This document shows positions 20,621 to 28,649 of a DNA stretch of 28,776 bases, one piece after another (within the stretch, counting starts at the first letter, position 1; the number at the start of each line of letters is the position of its first letter). A program made the position numbers and the translations under genes. The notes under the pieces were generated by a model. The model was given only the letters and a program-made list of their open reading frames with translations. It had not been told where the DNA came from and did not search any database. This stretch comes from JBBRNH01 sp038230415. Lineage in GTDB: Bacteria; Bacteroidota; Bacteroidia; Cytophagales; Spirosomataceae. Where the stretch lies: assembly GCA_038230415.1 (NCBI GenBank), contig JBBRNH010000079.1, positions 1 to 28,776 on the forward strand. The letters run 5' to 3'.

Positions 20621-23611
20621 TTACCCGCCGTAGGTGCTGTAATGCTTCTGAAACAGCGCGTCGTATTTCTGGAACGCTGCCGCCTGTTTGGCTTCGCGGC
20701 AGGCTTCGGCTACCGATTGCAACGTGTATAAATCAGCGTTGGTGTCGCCAAATGTCCGGCCCGATGTTTTGCTGTACGTCAGGTTCTGATCGGCACGGCG
20801 GGCCATGATGTCGGCAATTTCGAGGGCTTTCTTGCTGTCGCCCACGTCAAACAAAAACCGCACGTAGTTGGATGACACCTGATCGTAGGGAATAGCCGCG
20901 TCGGGCAGCACCGCCAGCGAGTAATTCAGCACCTCGCGGGCTTTGGCTTTGTTGCCCTGTTTCAGGAGTTCGTCGGCAAGGCGGAAGAACGCAATCCGGG
21001 CCGAAATCACCGGCGAACCTTTGTACGTTTCGTCATAATACACGTTCGGGTTGTTCATCTCGCGCCAGAACGTTTTGTGCATCATCTTGTCGTACATGAT
21101 GTCGGTGTTCACGGCTCCGTCAGAGGCTTTTTCAAACCGAATCGGCATCAGGCGGTAAGCGTAACCCTCCAACTGCATATAATCTTTCAAGCCGAGGTAG
21201 TTCGAGCCAGCCAGTGTGGACGAGAAATAGATGGGCCGTTGCCAGTTGTTGGTGGCAATCATATCGAGCATAATCAGGTCGGGCTTGTAGAGGTCGGGCG
21301 TGTTGTATTTGCCCGGTGTTTTGGGGTCGGGTTCGCCTAAAGCCCACACAACGGTATCGGCTACGGATGCCTGGAGGTTTTTCGGCACGAAGCCCGCCCG
21401 CGCCACAGCCGCCTTGTCAACGGGTAAAAACAGGATAGACGACGGCAGCACACTCGTCATGTCGCCGGTGGTGAGCGGCACCTGAATGGCCGGGCTATTG
21501 GTTTTCACGAGGCTAATGTACTGTTTGAGGTCAATGCCGTTTTTCACGCCCGGCACCTCATAAAACGGTACAATGTCGTTTTTACCCTTGTTGAAATTAT
21601 TGAATTCCAGAGAAATCGGCAGGGCGGCAGATTCGTAGGTCGGGCGTTTCATCTGCTCGATATACCACTCGGTGCCGAGCAGACTCAGGTTGCAGACCCG
21701 CACGTCGCGCCGGAATCCTTCCACCTCCTGCACGTACCAAAGCGGGAAGGTGTCGTTATCACCGCCCGTAAACAAAATAGCGTTTTTATCGCAGGAGTTG
21801 AGCAGGTTCTTGGCAAAATCAACCGAGTGGTAGCGGTGGTTGCGGTTGTGGTTGTCCCAGCTTTTAAGCCCCATCATCAGCGGCACCAACGCGCTCAGGC
21901 CCAGCACGGTAGCCACCCGAACGGTATCGTTTTTGACAAACTGCCGGATACCATCAATCAACGCCATCACGCCGATGCCAATCCAGACGGCGAAGAAATA
22001 AAACGAACCGACGTAAATATAGTCGCGCTCACGCGGTTCGGTCGGGGGCGAGTTGAGGAAGATTTGCAGGGCGATGCCGGTAAAGAAAAACAGCAAACTC
22101 ACCACCAATAAATCGCGCCGGTTGCGGAAATATTGAAACACAATGCCGAACAGACCGAGCAGAAACGGCAACAGGTAAAAATTGTCGCGGGCTTTGTTGG
22201 CAACCAGCAAATCGGGTGCGCCATCGTTGCTGCTCCAGGGCAGCAGGTAACCCGCGCCTTCTTCGTCAGACTCGCGCCCGGCGAAGTTCCACATCAGATA
22301 CCGGAAATACATATGGCCGAGCTGGTGGCTGAAAAAGAATTTCAGGTTATCGCCGAAGGTCGGTTTCTGTCCGGCGGCTAAGCCGAGCATCTGCCGGTAG
22401 AGTTGCGGGTGGTTTTGCTGATTGCTATACACGCGGGGAAACAGCATCTCGTCGCCGGGTTCGTAGAGGTACTCCGGGGTGTAGTCGAAGATCACGTATT
22501 TCTTGCCTTCTTTTTTGTAGAGTGGTGCGCCTTTTTTCTGGTCAACGGGCCGCGAGGTAAACACCGGGCCGTATGTGAGCGAGCGGCTGCCGTATTGTTC
22601 GCGTTTGAGGTACGAGATAAAATTGAGCGCGTCGGCGGGGTTGTTTTCGTTGATGGGCGGGTTGTAATTCGAGCGCACCAGCACCTGTGTAAACGACAGA
22701 TAGCCAATCAGCACGAAGGCCAGCGACAGGATCGCCGTGTTGAGCATCGGGCGTTTGGTGCGGGCCGACCACCAGATACCGGCAATCACGGCTCCGAAAA
22801 ACAGGATGGTGAAGACTATCACGCCCGAATTAAACGGCAGGCCGAGCGTGTTCACAAAGAACAATTCAACGGCAAAGCCCGCGCTCGGCAGGCCCGGAAT
22901 GATGCCGGAGTTGATGATACCCAGCACGAGCATCCCACCCAAAAAGGCCAAAATACCGCCCCAGAGCGTGATTTTCTGGTAGCGTTTGAAGTAGTACATC
23001 AACGCCAGGGCGGGCAGCGTTACGAGGTTTAGCAAGTGAACGCCGATAGACAACCCCGTGAGGTAGGCAATGAGCAGCAGCCACCGATTGGCCGTGGCTT
23101 CGTCTTCAACGCGCTCCCACTTAAAAGCCGCCCAAACCGCAACGGCGGTGAAGAATGACGACATCCCATACACCTCAGCCTCGACCGCCGAGAACCAGAA
23201 GGTATCCGAAAAGGTATAAATCAAGGCTCCGATTACCGATGAACCAACTACAGTAAGCGTGTCGGTCAGGGTGTAATCGGCTTCTTTTTTGGGCAGAAGT
23301 TTTTGGGCCAGCATCGAGATTGTCCAGCACAGAAAAAGAATCGTAAACGCGCTCGACAGCACCGATACCATATTTACCCAGTAGGCTACTTTGGTAACGT
23401 CGCCGAAAGACAGGAACGAAAACAGCCGACCGAGGAGCAGGAAAAAGGGTGCGCCCGGCGGGTGAGGAACTTGCAGTTTGAACGAGCAGGCGATAAACTC
23501 CCCGCAGTCCCAGAAACTGGCGGTACGTTCAACGGTGGCCGCGTAGGTAGCCAGGGCTACGGCAAACGTGAGCCAGCCCGCAAGGGTGTTCAGTCGTCGG
23601 AAAGACAGCAT
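20621..23611 (-). CDS. DUF2723 (TMEM260-like) polytopic membrane protein, putative protein O-mannosyltransferase family
   Basis: This 996-residue protein starts at ATG 23611, chosen because the longer in-frame start adds 48 non-conserved residues and lies upstream of a good -7 box. The N-terminal half is a multi-pass membrane region with the family signature WDCGEFIACSFKLQVPHPPGAPFF near the start (WDCGE about residues 34-38). This is the conserved loop with an acidic residue typical of GT-C type glycosyltransferases. The C-terminal 400 or so residues are a soluble, probably periplasmic, domain with TPR-like helices (AREVLNYSLAVLPD, KALEIADIMARRADQ). Human TMEM260 is a protein O-mannosyltransferase. 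In Bacteroidota the family is a candidate for periplasmic glycosylation, but donor and acceptor here are unknown. Confidence 0.92.
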   Translation of the reverse strand: MLSFRRLNTLAGWLTFAVALATYAATVERTASFWDCGEFIACSFKLQVPHPPGAPFFLLLGRLFSFLSFGDVTKVAYWVNMVSVLSSAFTILFLCWTISMLAQKLLPKKEADYTLTDTLTVVGSSVIGALIYTFSDTFWFSAVEAEVYGMSSFFTAVAVWAAFKWERVEDEATANRWLLLIAYLTGLSIGVHLLNLVTLPALALMYYFKRYQKITLWGGILAFLGGMLVLGIINSGIIPGLPSAGFAVELFFVNTLGLPFNSGVIVFTILFFGAVIAGIWWSARTKRPMLNTAILSLAFVLIGYLSFTQVLVRSNYNPPINENNPADALNFISYLKREQYGSRSLTYGPVFTSRPVDQKKGAPLYKKEGKKYVIFDYTPEYLYEPGDEMLFPRVYSNQQNHPQLYRQMLGLAAGQKPTFGDNLKFFFSHQLGHMYFRYLMWNFAGRESDEEGAGYLLPWSSNDGAPDLLVANKARDNFYLLPFLLGLFGIVFQYFRNRRDLLVVSLLFFFTGIALQIFLNSPPTEPRERDYIYVGSFYFFAVWIGIGVMALIDGIRQFVKNDTVRVATVLGLSALVPLMMGLKSWDNHNRNHRYHSVDFAKNLLNSCDKNAILFTGGDNDTFPLWYVQEVEGFRRDVRVCNLSLLGTEWYIEQMKRPTYESAALPISLEFNNFNKGKNDIVPFYEVPGVKNGIDLKQYISLVKTNSPAIQVPLTTGDMTSVLPSSILFLPVDKAAVARAGFVPKNLQASVADTVVWALGEPDPKTPGKYNTPDLYKPDLIMLDMIATNNWQRPIYFSSTLAGSNYLGLKDYMQLEGYAYRLMPIRFEKASDGAVNTDIMYDKMMHKTFWREMNNPNVYYDETYKGSPVISARIAFFRLADELLKQGNKAKAREVLNYSLAVLPDAAIPYDQVSSNYVRFLFDVGDSKKALEIADIMARRADQNLTYSKTSGRTFGDTNADLYTLQSVAEACREAKQAAAFQKYDALFQKHYSTYGG

Positions 23612-23642
23612 AACAGGATGTGATTGCGTTTTTTGTGTAGCC

Positions 23643-23650
23643 CAAAAGTA
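23643..23650 (-). promoter_or_regulatory. -7 element for the DUF2723 gene
   Basis: The minus strand reads TACTTTTG, an exact TAnnTTTG match, 31 bp before ATG 23611. A TTG lies 25 bp upstream, slightly longer than the usual spacing. Confidence 0.5.
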
Positions 23651-23784
23651 GCGAATCCTGGGCCGGGCGGGGGCGCAACGGGCGTTAAAGATTGTTAAAC
23701 ACCCCAAAAACCCGGCAATTGGTTGTGCCTTTACAGAAGACACTCTCTCCGGCAATTGCTTTCGGTTTGGTAGCTGTACAACAC

Positions 23785-23818
23785 CGTGCGCCCTGCGCTT
23801 GGCATAACCCGGCGCACG
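23785..23818. promoter_or_regulatory. GC-rich stem-loop in the glmS upstream region
   Basis: CGTGCGCC (23785-23792) pairs with GGCGCACG (23811-23818), an 8-bp perfect stem with an 18-nt loop. It lies in the 295-bp region between the diverging DUF2723 and glmS genes. Role unknown. Apart from this hairpin, the DUF2723 -7 box, a repeated CCGGCAATTG (about 23711 and 23751) and the palindrome at 23882, I see nothing else in that region. Confidence 0.35.
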
Positions 23819-23881
23819 AATTCGGCACCGGAAAATGAATTAGCCCGCTTTTGCCGTTATTTGACCCTGTGAACCGAAAAC

Positions 23882-23899
23882 AGACGCACCGATGCGTCT
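23882..23899. repeat. Small palindrome just before the glmS start
   Basis: AGACGCA and TGCGTCT form a 7-bp stem with a CCGA loop, ending 7 bp before the glmS ATG. It would cover the ribosome-binding region of the mRNA. It resembles GAGACGCA-type intergenic palindromes that recur in bacterial genomes. Confidence 0.6.
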
Positions 23900-23906
23900 C
23901 TACAAA

Positions 23907-25760
23907 ATGTGTGGAATTGTTGCCTACGTCGGCCACCGACAAGCGGCCCCTTTGGTGCTGAACGGATTGAAACGACTCGAATACCGGGGCTACGACAGCG
24001 CGGGTATCGCCCTGATGAACGGCGACGACCCGGCAGAACCCGTCCTGAACGTCTACAAGAAAAAAGGCAAGGTCGTGGCCTTAGAGCAGGAACTCGTGGG
24101 TAAGGCCCTGAACGCCACCATCGGCATGGGCCACACCCGCTGGGCTACGCACGGCGAACCCAACGACCAAAACGCCCACCCGCACTACTCGTTTCACCGG
24201 CGGCTGGCGATTGTCCACAATGGCATCATCGAAAACTACGCGGCCATCAAACAGGCACTGCTCAAAAAAGGCCACGTCTTTCAGAGTCAGACCGATACCG
24301 AAGTGCTGATTCAGTTTATTGAAAGCATTCAGGATGAGACCGATACGTCGCTCGAAGAAGCCGTTCGGTTAGCCTTGCAGGAGGTTGTCGGGGCCTATGC
24401 CATTGTGGTAATGAGCCACGATGACCCGACCTTGCTCGTGGCCGCCCGCAAAGGCTCGCCGTTGGTGATTGGCGTGGGCGACGATGAGTTTTTCTTTGCC
24501 TCCGATGCCACGCCCATCATCGAATACACCAAAGACGTGGTGTATCTCGACGATTATGAAATTGCCGTAGTGCGGGGCGGGAATCTCCGCATCCTGACGC
24601 TCGAAAACGGCGAGAAAACGCCCTACATCGAAACCATTGAACTCGAACTGGAAGCCATCGAGAAAGGCGGGTTCGACCATTTTATGCGGAAGGAGATTTT
24701 TGAGCAGCCGCGCTCCATTGCCGACTCCATGCGGGGCCGCGTGTTGGCTGAATCCGGTTTGGTGCAACTCGGTGGCCTCCGCGATTATCTCGACACCATC
24801 GCCCGTTCGGAACGCATCGTGATTATCGGCTGCGGCACATCGTGGCACGCCGGTTTAGTGGCCGAATACATTTTTGAGGAATTGGCCCGGATTCCCGTCG
24901 AGGTCGAATATGCGTCGGAGTTCCGGTATCGCAACCCGATTATCAACGAGGGCGACGTAGTGATTGCCATCTCGCAATCGGGCGAAACCGCTGATACCTT
25001 AGCAGCCATTGAACTGGCAAAATCGAAGGGGGCGTTGATTTTTGGGGTCTGCAACGTGGTTGGGTCGTCTATCGCCCGCGCCACCCACGCCGGGGCCTAC
25101 ACCCACGCCGGGCCGGAGATTGGCGTTGCCAGCACCAAAGCATTTACGGCACAGGTAACGGTGCTAACGCTCATCGCCTTAGCCACCGCCCAGCGCAAAG
25201 GCACCATCTCTGACAGTCTGTTCCGGCTCTTGCTGGCCGAGTTAGAGAGTATCCCGGCGAAGGTGGAACGGGTGTTGCAGGCCGCCGACAAAATCAAGGA
25301 AATCGCCCGGCTGTTTACCTACGCCCGTAACTTTATCTATTTAGGCCGGGGCATGAACTTCCCCGTCGCGCTCGAAGGAGCCTTGAAACTCAAGGAAATC
25401 AGCTATATCCACGCCGAGGGCTACCCGGCTGCCGAGATGAAACACGGCCCCATCGCCCTCATTGACGAAGATATGCCCGTTGTGGTGATTGCGACCAAAG
25501 AAAGTTCTTACGAGAAAGTGGTCTCGAACATTCAGGAGGTCAAGGCCCGCAAAGGCCGCGTGATTGCCATCGTCACCGAGGGCGACACCAACCTGCCCGG
25601 CATCGTTGATTTTGTGATCGAGATTCCGAAGGTTCACGACGTGTTGGTGCCGTTGATTTCGGTGATTCCGTTGCAATTGCTGGCCTACGATATTGCCGTG
25701 ATGCGGGGCCGCAACGTTGACCAACCGCGCAACCTGGCAAAATCGGTAACGGTGGAGTAA
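23907..25760 (+). CDS. glmS: Glutamine-fructose-6-phosphate aminotransferase (isomerising)
   Basis: This 617-residue enzyme starts at MCGIVAYVG; an in-frame ATG 15 bp upstream would add five residues before the N-terminal nucleophile cysteine, which must be exposed, so ATG 23907 is chosen. The class II glutaminase domain carries Cys2, RLEYRGYDSAG, TRWATHGEP and HNGIIENY. Two SIS sugar-isomerase domains follow (GCGTSWHAG, SQSGETADT, GVASTKAFTAQ; GRGMNFPVALEGALKLKEI, AAEMKHGPIALI). The C-terminus ends in DQPRNLAKSVTVE, as expected for the family. It makes glucosamine-6-phosphate, the entry to peptidoglycan and lipopolysaccharide precursors. It converges on the epimerase gene with a shared terminator. 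Confidence 0.98.
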   Translation: MCGIVAYVGHRQAAPLVLNGLKRLEYRGYDSAGIALMNGDDPAEPVLNVYKKKGKVVALEQELVGKALNATIGMGHTRWATHGEPNDQNAHPHYSFHRRLAIVHNGIIENYAAIKQALLKKGHVFQSQTDTEVLIQFIESIQDETDTSLEEAVRLALQEVVGAYAIVVMSHDDPTLLVAARKGSPLVIGVGDDEFFFASDATPIIEYTKDVVYLDDYEIAVVRGGNLRILTLENGEKTPYIETIELELEAIEKGGFDHFMRKEIFEQPRSIADSMRGRVLAESGLVQLGGLRDYLDTIARSERIVIIGCGTSWHAGLVAEYIFEELARIPVEVEYASEFRYRNPIINEGDVVIAISQSGETADTLAAIELAKSKGALIFGVCNVVGSSIARATHAGAYTHAGPEIGVASTKAFTAQVTVLTLIALATAQRKGTISDSLFRLLLAELESIPAKVERVLQAADKIKEIARLFTYARNFIYLGRGMNFPVALEGALKLKEISYIHAEGYPAAEMKHGPIALIDEDMPVVVIATKESSYEKVVSNIQEVKARKGRVIAIVTEGDTNLPGIVDFVIEIPKVHDVLVPLISVIPLQLLAYDIAVMRGRNVDQPRNLAKSVTVE

Positions 25761-25764
25761 GGAA

Positions 25765-25803
25765 AAATACGCGGGGTAAATAATCTATTCACCCCGCATA
25801 TTT
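25765..25803. terminator. Bidirectional terminator between glmS and the epimerase gene
   Basis: AAATACGCGGGGT (25765-25777) and ACCCCGCATATTT (25791-25803) pair at 12 of 13 positions around a 13-nt loop. It lies just after the glmS stop and overlaps the last codons and stop of the converging epimerase gene. Confidence 0.75.
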
Positions 25804-26676
25804 ATCCTGCATCATTTTGATAAACGCCAGTCCGTTTTCGGCGATGTCCCAGGGTTTGCTGAACTCGCGCCAGACGTTGATCGAGTTGGCAAAACCGATG
25901 TCGTTGCGGGTGAAGGCTTCGATGGTTAGCCAGCCCGTGTAGTTCAGCTCGGCGAGTGTTTTGAACGTGTCGTCCCAGGGAATATGCCCGTCGCCGGGCG
26001 TTCCCCGGTCGTTTTCGCTGATGTGGACGTGGGCCAGCACCGGCGCAATGGTGCGGATGGCTTCAGAAAACCGCTTTTCTTCCATGTTGGCGTGGTGGGT
26101 GTCAAACATTGCCCGAACGTTGGGATGGTCGGCCCGGCGCACCAGGTCGGCGAGTTGCGTCATGGTGTTGCAGAGGTAACACTCAAAGCGGTTCAGGGCT
26201 TCGGGAGTCAGCACAATGCCAGCCTGTTTGGCGTAGTCACCAACGGTGTGCAGCACCTCGGCACTGCGGGCGTATTCGTCGGCTTGCGGCTCCCGGCGCG
26301 TGAAGGTGGCAAAGGCCGAATGAAACGGCCCGCAAATCACCGTCGCGCCCAGCGCGTGCGCCCGGTCAACCACGCCTTTGAGGTGGCTCACGGCCTGCTC
26401 GCGGACGGCGGCTGATTCGCTGACGGGGTTGGCCTCCGGCCCGACAACCGTAACGCAGGTGCTTCGCAAACCCGTGTTTTTCAGGTGATTGCCAAACTGT
26501 TGATAGACCGAAACGGGTTGGTCGTCAATAAAACATTCGATGCCGTCGTAGCCAATTTTTTTGAGCCGGTCGGCAATGGGGTTCATCGCTTCGGAGATGG
26601 CGGCTGTCCAGACTAACAGATTAAACCCAATGGGAGATGGCGTTGGAGCCGTTTTAGTTGGTACTGATAAAGACAT
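25789..26676 (-). CDS. Sugar 3-epimerase, D-tagatose/D-psicose 3-epimerase-like TIM barrel
   Basis: This 295-residue protein belongs to the xylose-isomerase-like TIM barrel (AP endonuclease 2) superfamily. Its metal ligands align with those of D-tagatose 3-epimerase: Glu159 (PEALNRFECYLCNT), Asp192 (FDTHHANMEE), His218 (HVHISENDRGTPGDGHIPWDD) and Glu253 (LTIEAF). The ENDRGTPGxGHIPW loop is a strong epimerase signature. It should interconvert ketohexoses or ketopentoses at C3, or act on a related 3-keto sugar. The cytosolic start MSLSVPTKTAPTPSPIGFN has no signal peptide. It is followed on the far side of a palindromic element by a hydrolase gene and a second TIM-barrel sugar enzyme, which suggests a small carbohydrate-use cluster. 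Confidence 0.88.
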   Translation of the reverse strand: MSLSVPTKTAPTPSPIGFNLLVWTAAISEAMNPIADRLKKIGYDGIECFIDDQPVSVYQQFGNHLKNTGLRSTCVTVVGPEANPVSESAAVREQAVSHLKGVVDRAHALGATVICGPFHSAFATFTRREPQADEYARSAEVLHTVGDYAKQAGIVLTPEALNRFECYLCNTMTQLADLVRRADHPNVRAMFDTHHANMEEKRFSEAIRTIAPVLAHVHISENDRGTPGDGHIPWDDTFKTLAELNYTGWLTIEAFTRNDIGFANSINVWREFSKPWDIAENGLAFIKMMQDKYAG

Positions 26677-26703
26677 AGCAAGAAGGAGGTTATTTTGCTT
26701 TCT

Positions 26704-26913
26704 CGGTCTGTATCTTCACAGACCGTTTTATCTATATGACTGATGTTACGAAGACTGCTTTAAAATCCCGTAGGGATGGCCGACGTTGTAGCCCCGCACA
26801 GGCAGCCCTGCCGATTGAAATCCGGGGCTATGATGTCGGCCATCCCTACGGGATTTTGATCGTTGCGTATCATCAGTATCTGACTCATAGCGGTCTGTGA
26901 AGACACAGACCGA
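26704..26913. mobile_element. MITE-like nested palindromic element, about 210 bp
   Basis: Outer units CGGTCTGT...ACAGACCG (26704-26725 and 26892-26913) are inverted copies of each other with 21 of 22 matches. Inside lie perfect 23-bp arms (AAAATCCCGTAGGGATGGCC plus GAC) at 26762-26784 and 26835-26857, and inside those TAGCCCCG/CGGGGCTA. Between outer and inner arms, ACTGATGTTACG pairs with CGTATCATCAGT at 11 of 12. The whole element is therefore a long imperfect inverted repeat without coding capacity, as in MITEs. No target-site duplication was identified. It occupies most of the 291-bp gap between the epimerase and hydrolase genes. Confidence 0.7.
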
Positions 26914-26967
26914 AGAGACGGGAAATGAGGTATCATAAAGGAGTAACTGACTGGTAAAAAGAGCAGC

Positions 26968-27771
26968 TCAGTGGGCTAACAGCCACTGACGAACGCGGGG
27001 GTTGACATCTTCGATACATTCCCAGTGGAAGGCGTGTCCGGCATCATCGTACAGGTGTAATTCGCTGTTTTGAATCGCACCGGCCACTTCTTCACTCATC
27101 CAGACCGGGGTAAAGTGGTCGTTCCGACCGCCAATAACGAGGCAGGGTGCCGTAATCTGACCTAATTCGGCCAGCGTATTGTGGGCGATGCAGGCTGCGG
27201 CCTGGCCTTCCAGCCCGTGCAACGGTTGGGGGCGCGGGTCAACGGTGGCCTGCTGTCGCCCGGCCACTAAATCGGCAAACGTAGCATCATCGTCCCAGCT
27301 TCGTTTGGCATAAATCAGGAGTTGGATGTAATTGGCAAATTCGTCGGGCCGGAGCCGGGCTTTGATCGTTACGATGTGCCGGAAGATGGCTTCGGCGGTG
27401 CGGTCACAACGCGCCCAGGGACACATCAGCACCAACGACCGCACTTTTTGGGGATGCCGCAGGGCCAGTTGCTGGGCAATGGTACTGCCCATCGAGACAC
27501 CCACCACCCGCACCGTGTTCAGGCCAAGCCGGTCAATGAGTCCGGCGTAGTCATCGGCCATTTGCGCGGTGGTGTACGGGCCGACTGGTTTGTCTGACTG
27601 CCCAACGCCCCGGTTGTCGGCTATGATGCAGCGAAAATGGTGCTGCCAGTCGTCGGCGTGTTTTTCCCAAACCGAGCCGGGGGCCGTGATGCCCATAATC
27701 AGCAGGAGTGGCTCGCCCGCGCCCCGTTCGTCGTAATACAGGCTGATGCCGTTGGTTTCTATAAAAGGCAT
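26968..27771 (-). CDS. Alpha/beta hydrolase
   Basis: This 267-residue alpha/beta-hydrolase-fold protein has the catalytic triad visible: nucleophile Ser93 in GVSMGS, Asp218 in GGRNDHFTP and His246 in DAGHAFHWE. The oxyanion-hole region is GITAPGSVW, and ADNRGVGQSD is the typical strand 4 loop. The ESxGxG-free, HWE-ending form resembles 3-oxoadipate enol-lactonase and related small ester/lactone hydrolases. No signal peptide. It starts 27 bp after the stop of the upstream TIM-barrel gene on the same strand, so co-transcription is likely. A lactone or ester intermediate of sugar breakdown is a possible substrate, but this is inference. Confidence 0.9.
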   Translation of the reverse strand: MPFIETNGISLYYDERGAGEPLLLIMGITAPGSVWEKHADDWQHHFRCIIADNRGVGQSDKPVGPYTTAQMADDYAGLIDRLGLNTVRVVGVSMGSTIAQQLALRHPQKVRSLVLMCPWARCDRTAEAIFRHIVTIKARLRPDEFANYIQLLIYAKRSWDDDATFADLVAGRQQATVDPRPQPLHGLEGQAAACIAHNTLAELGQITAPCLVIGGRNDHFTPVWMSEEVAGAIQNSELHLYDDAGHAFHWECIEDVNPRVRQWLLAH

Positions 27772-27798
27772 ACGTTAGGTTGGCGTTCGTGACAGACA

Positions 27799-28623
27799 CT
27801 ATTTTTTGATTGACGGCAGCAGCGTTTCATACACCCAGCGTCCGTCGTGCAGCGTAACGCCGTCGGGGTCGTTCATGGCTTCGGGGCCTTCATCTTCGCA
27901 AATAATCCAGCCGCTGTACTGCCGTTCGATTAACCAGTCGGTGATACCCACAAAATCAACATTCCCCTGCCCCAACAGCGCGAATTCGGGTTCGCCATGC
28001 CAGTCTTTGTAGTGAACTAAGTTAATCAGCGAGGCATATTCTTTCATTTTCGTCAGTGGATCCATCCCGCCGTTTATCAGGTGACCAACATCGGGAGTCC
28101 ACCCCGTCACCGCCGTATCGAGCGATTCAAGAATCACGCGGTAGTCTTCTTCCGTCCGGGTAATGGACGAATGGGGCGAGTTTGGGTGAAAACTACACGG
28201 CACGCCCTGCTCTGCGGCCCGGTGCGAAACCCGGTTCACGATCCTGACTAAGTTCTGTCGGCGGGTTTTCAGGTCGTGCCGGCCGGTTGGTTTCTGCACC
28301 GTGCAGAGCAAGGCTCCCGGAAATTGTTTGAGCAGGGCGATGGCGCGGTCGGCTTCGTAGCGTTCGTGGGCGGTTTCGTCGGGGCCGTTCCAGTCCAAAG
28401 CCAGCGCAATGGCTGCTAACGCGATGTGGTGTTGGTTCAGTTTTTGGGCAAGACTGTCGGCATCGGGCAGGTCGCCCATCCAGTTAAAAATGGGTTCGAT
28501 ACCCGCAAAACCCGCCTGAGCCGTAATCTCGATGATATGGCCCTGCCGGTTGGCGTGGGTCAGGCCGTTGTTATTCATGAACCAGGTGTAGGCTTCGGCA
28601 CCAAAACGGAACGGGACAGGCAT
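27799..28623 (-). CDS. Sugar phosphate isomerase/epimerase family TIM barrel, IolE (inosose dehydratase)-like
   Basis: This 274-residue xylose-isomerase-like TIM barrel has Glu43 in GFAGIEPIF and a metal site made up of His146 (CSFHPN), Asp178 and His181 (TPDVGHL), His204 (LVHYKDWHG) and Glu243/Glu245 (ICEDEG). The HYKDW and GQGNVDFVGI motifs are shared with inosose dehydratase IolE and related 3-keto-sugar enzymes. No signal peptide. Together with the adjacent hydrolase and the epimerase beyond the MITE-like element it suggests catabolism of a cyclitol or keto-sugar. The exact reaction cannot be fixed from sequence, and no transporter or regulator is in view. Confidence 0.85.
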   Translation of the reverse strand: MPVPFRFGAEAYTWFMNNNGLTHANRQGHIIEITAQAGFAGIEPIFNWMGDLPDADSLAQKLNQHHIALAAIALALDWNGPDETAHERYEADRAIALLKQFPGALLCTVQKPTGRHDLKTRRQNLVRIVNRVSHRAAEQGVPCSFHPNSPHSSITRTEEDYRVILESLDTAVTGWTPDVGHLINGGMDPLTKMKEYASLINLVHYKDWHGEPEFALLGQGNVDFVGITDWLIERQYSGWIICEDEGPEAMNDPDGVTLHDGRWVYETLLPSIKK

Positions 28624-28649
28624 AATTACTCTGGTTAAATTAACGTGAA

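Noticed and set aside
22403..23032. Plus-strand open frames across the DUF2723 gene
   Set aside because: Antisense to a well-supported membrane protein gene; the translated product is charged, repetitive and unlike any family I know.
23612..23906. glmS ribozyme upstream of glmS
   Set aside because: No sequence resembling the conserved ribozyme core was seen, and the ribozyme is typical of Firmicutes rather than Bacteroidota.
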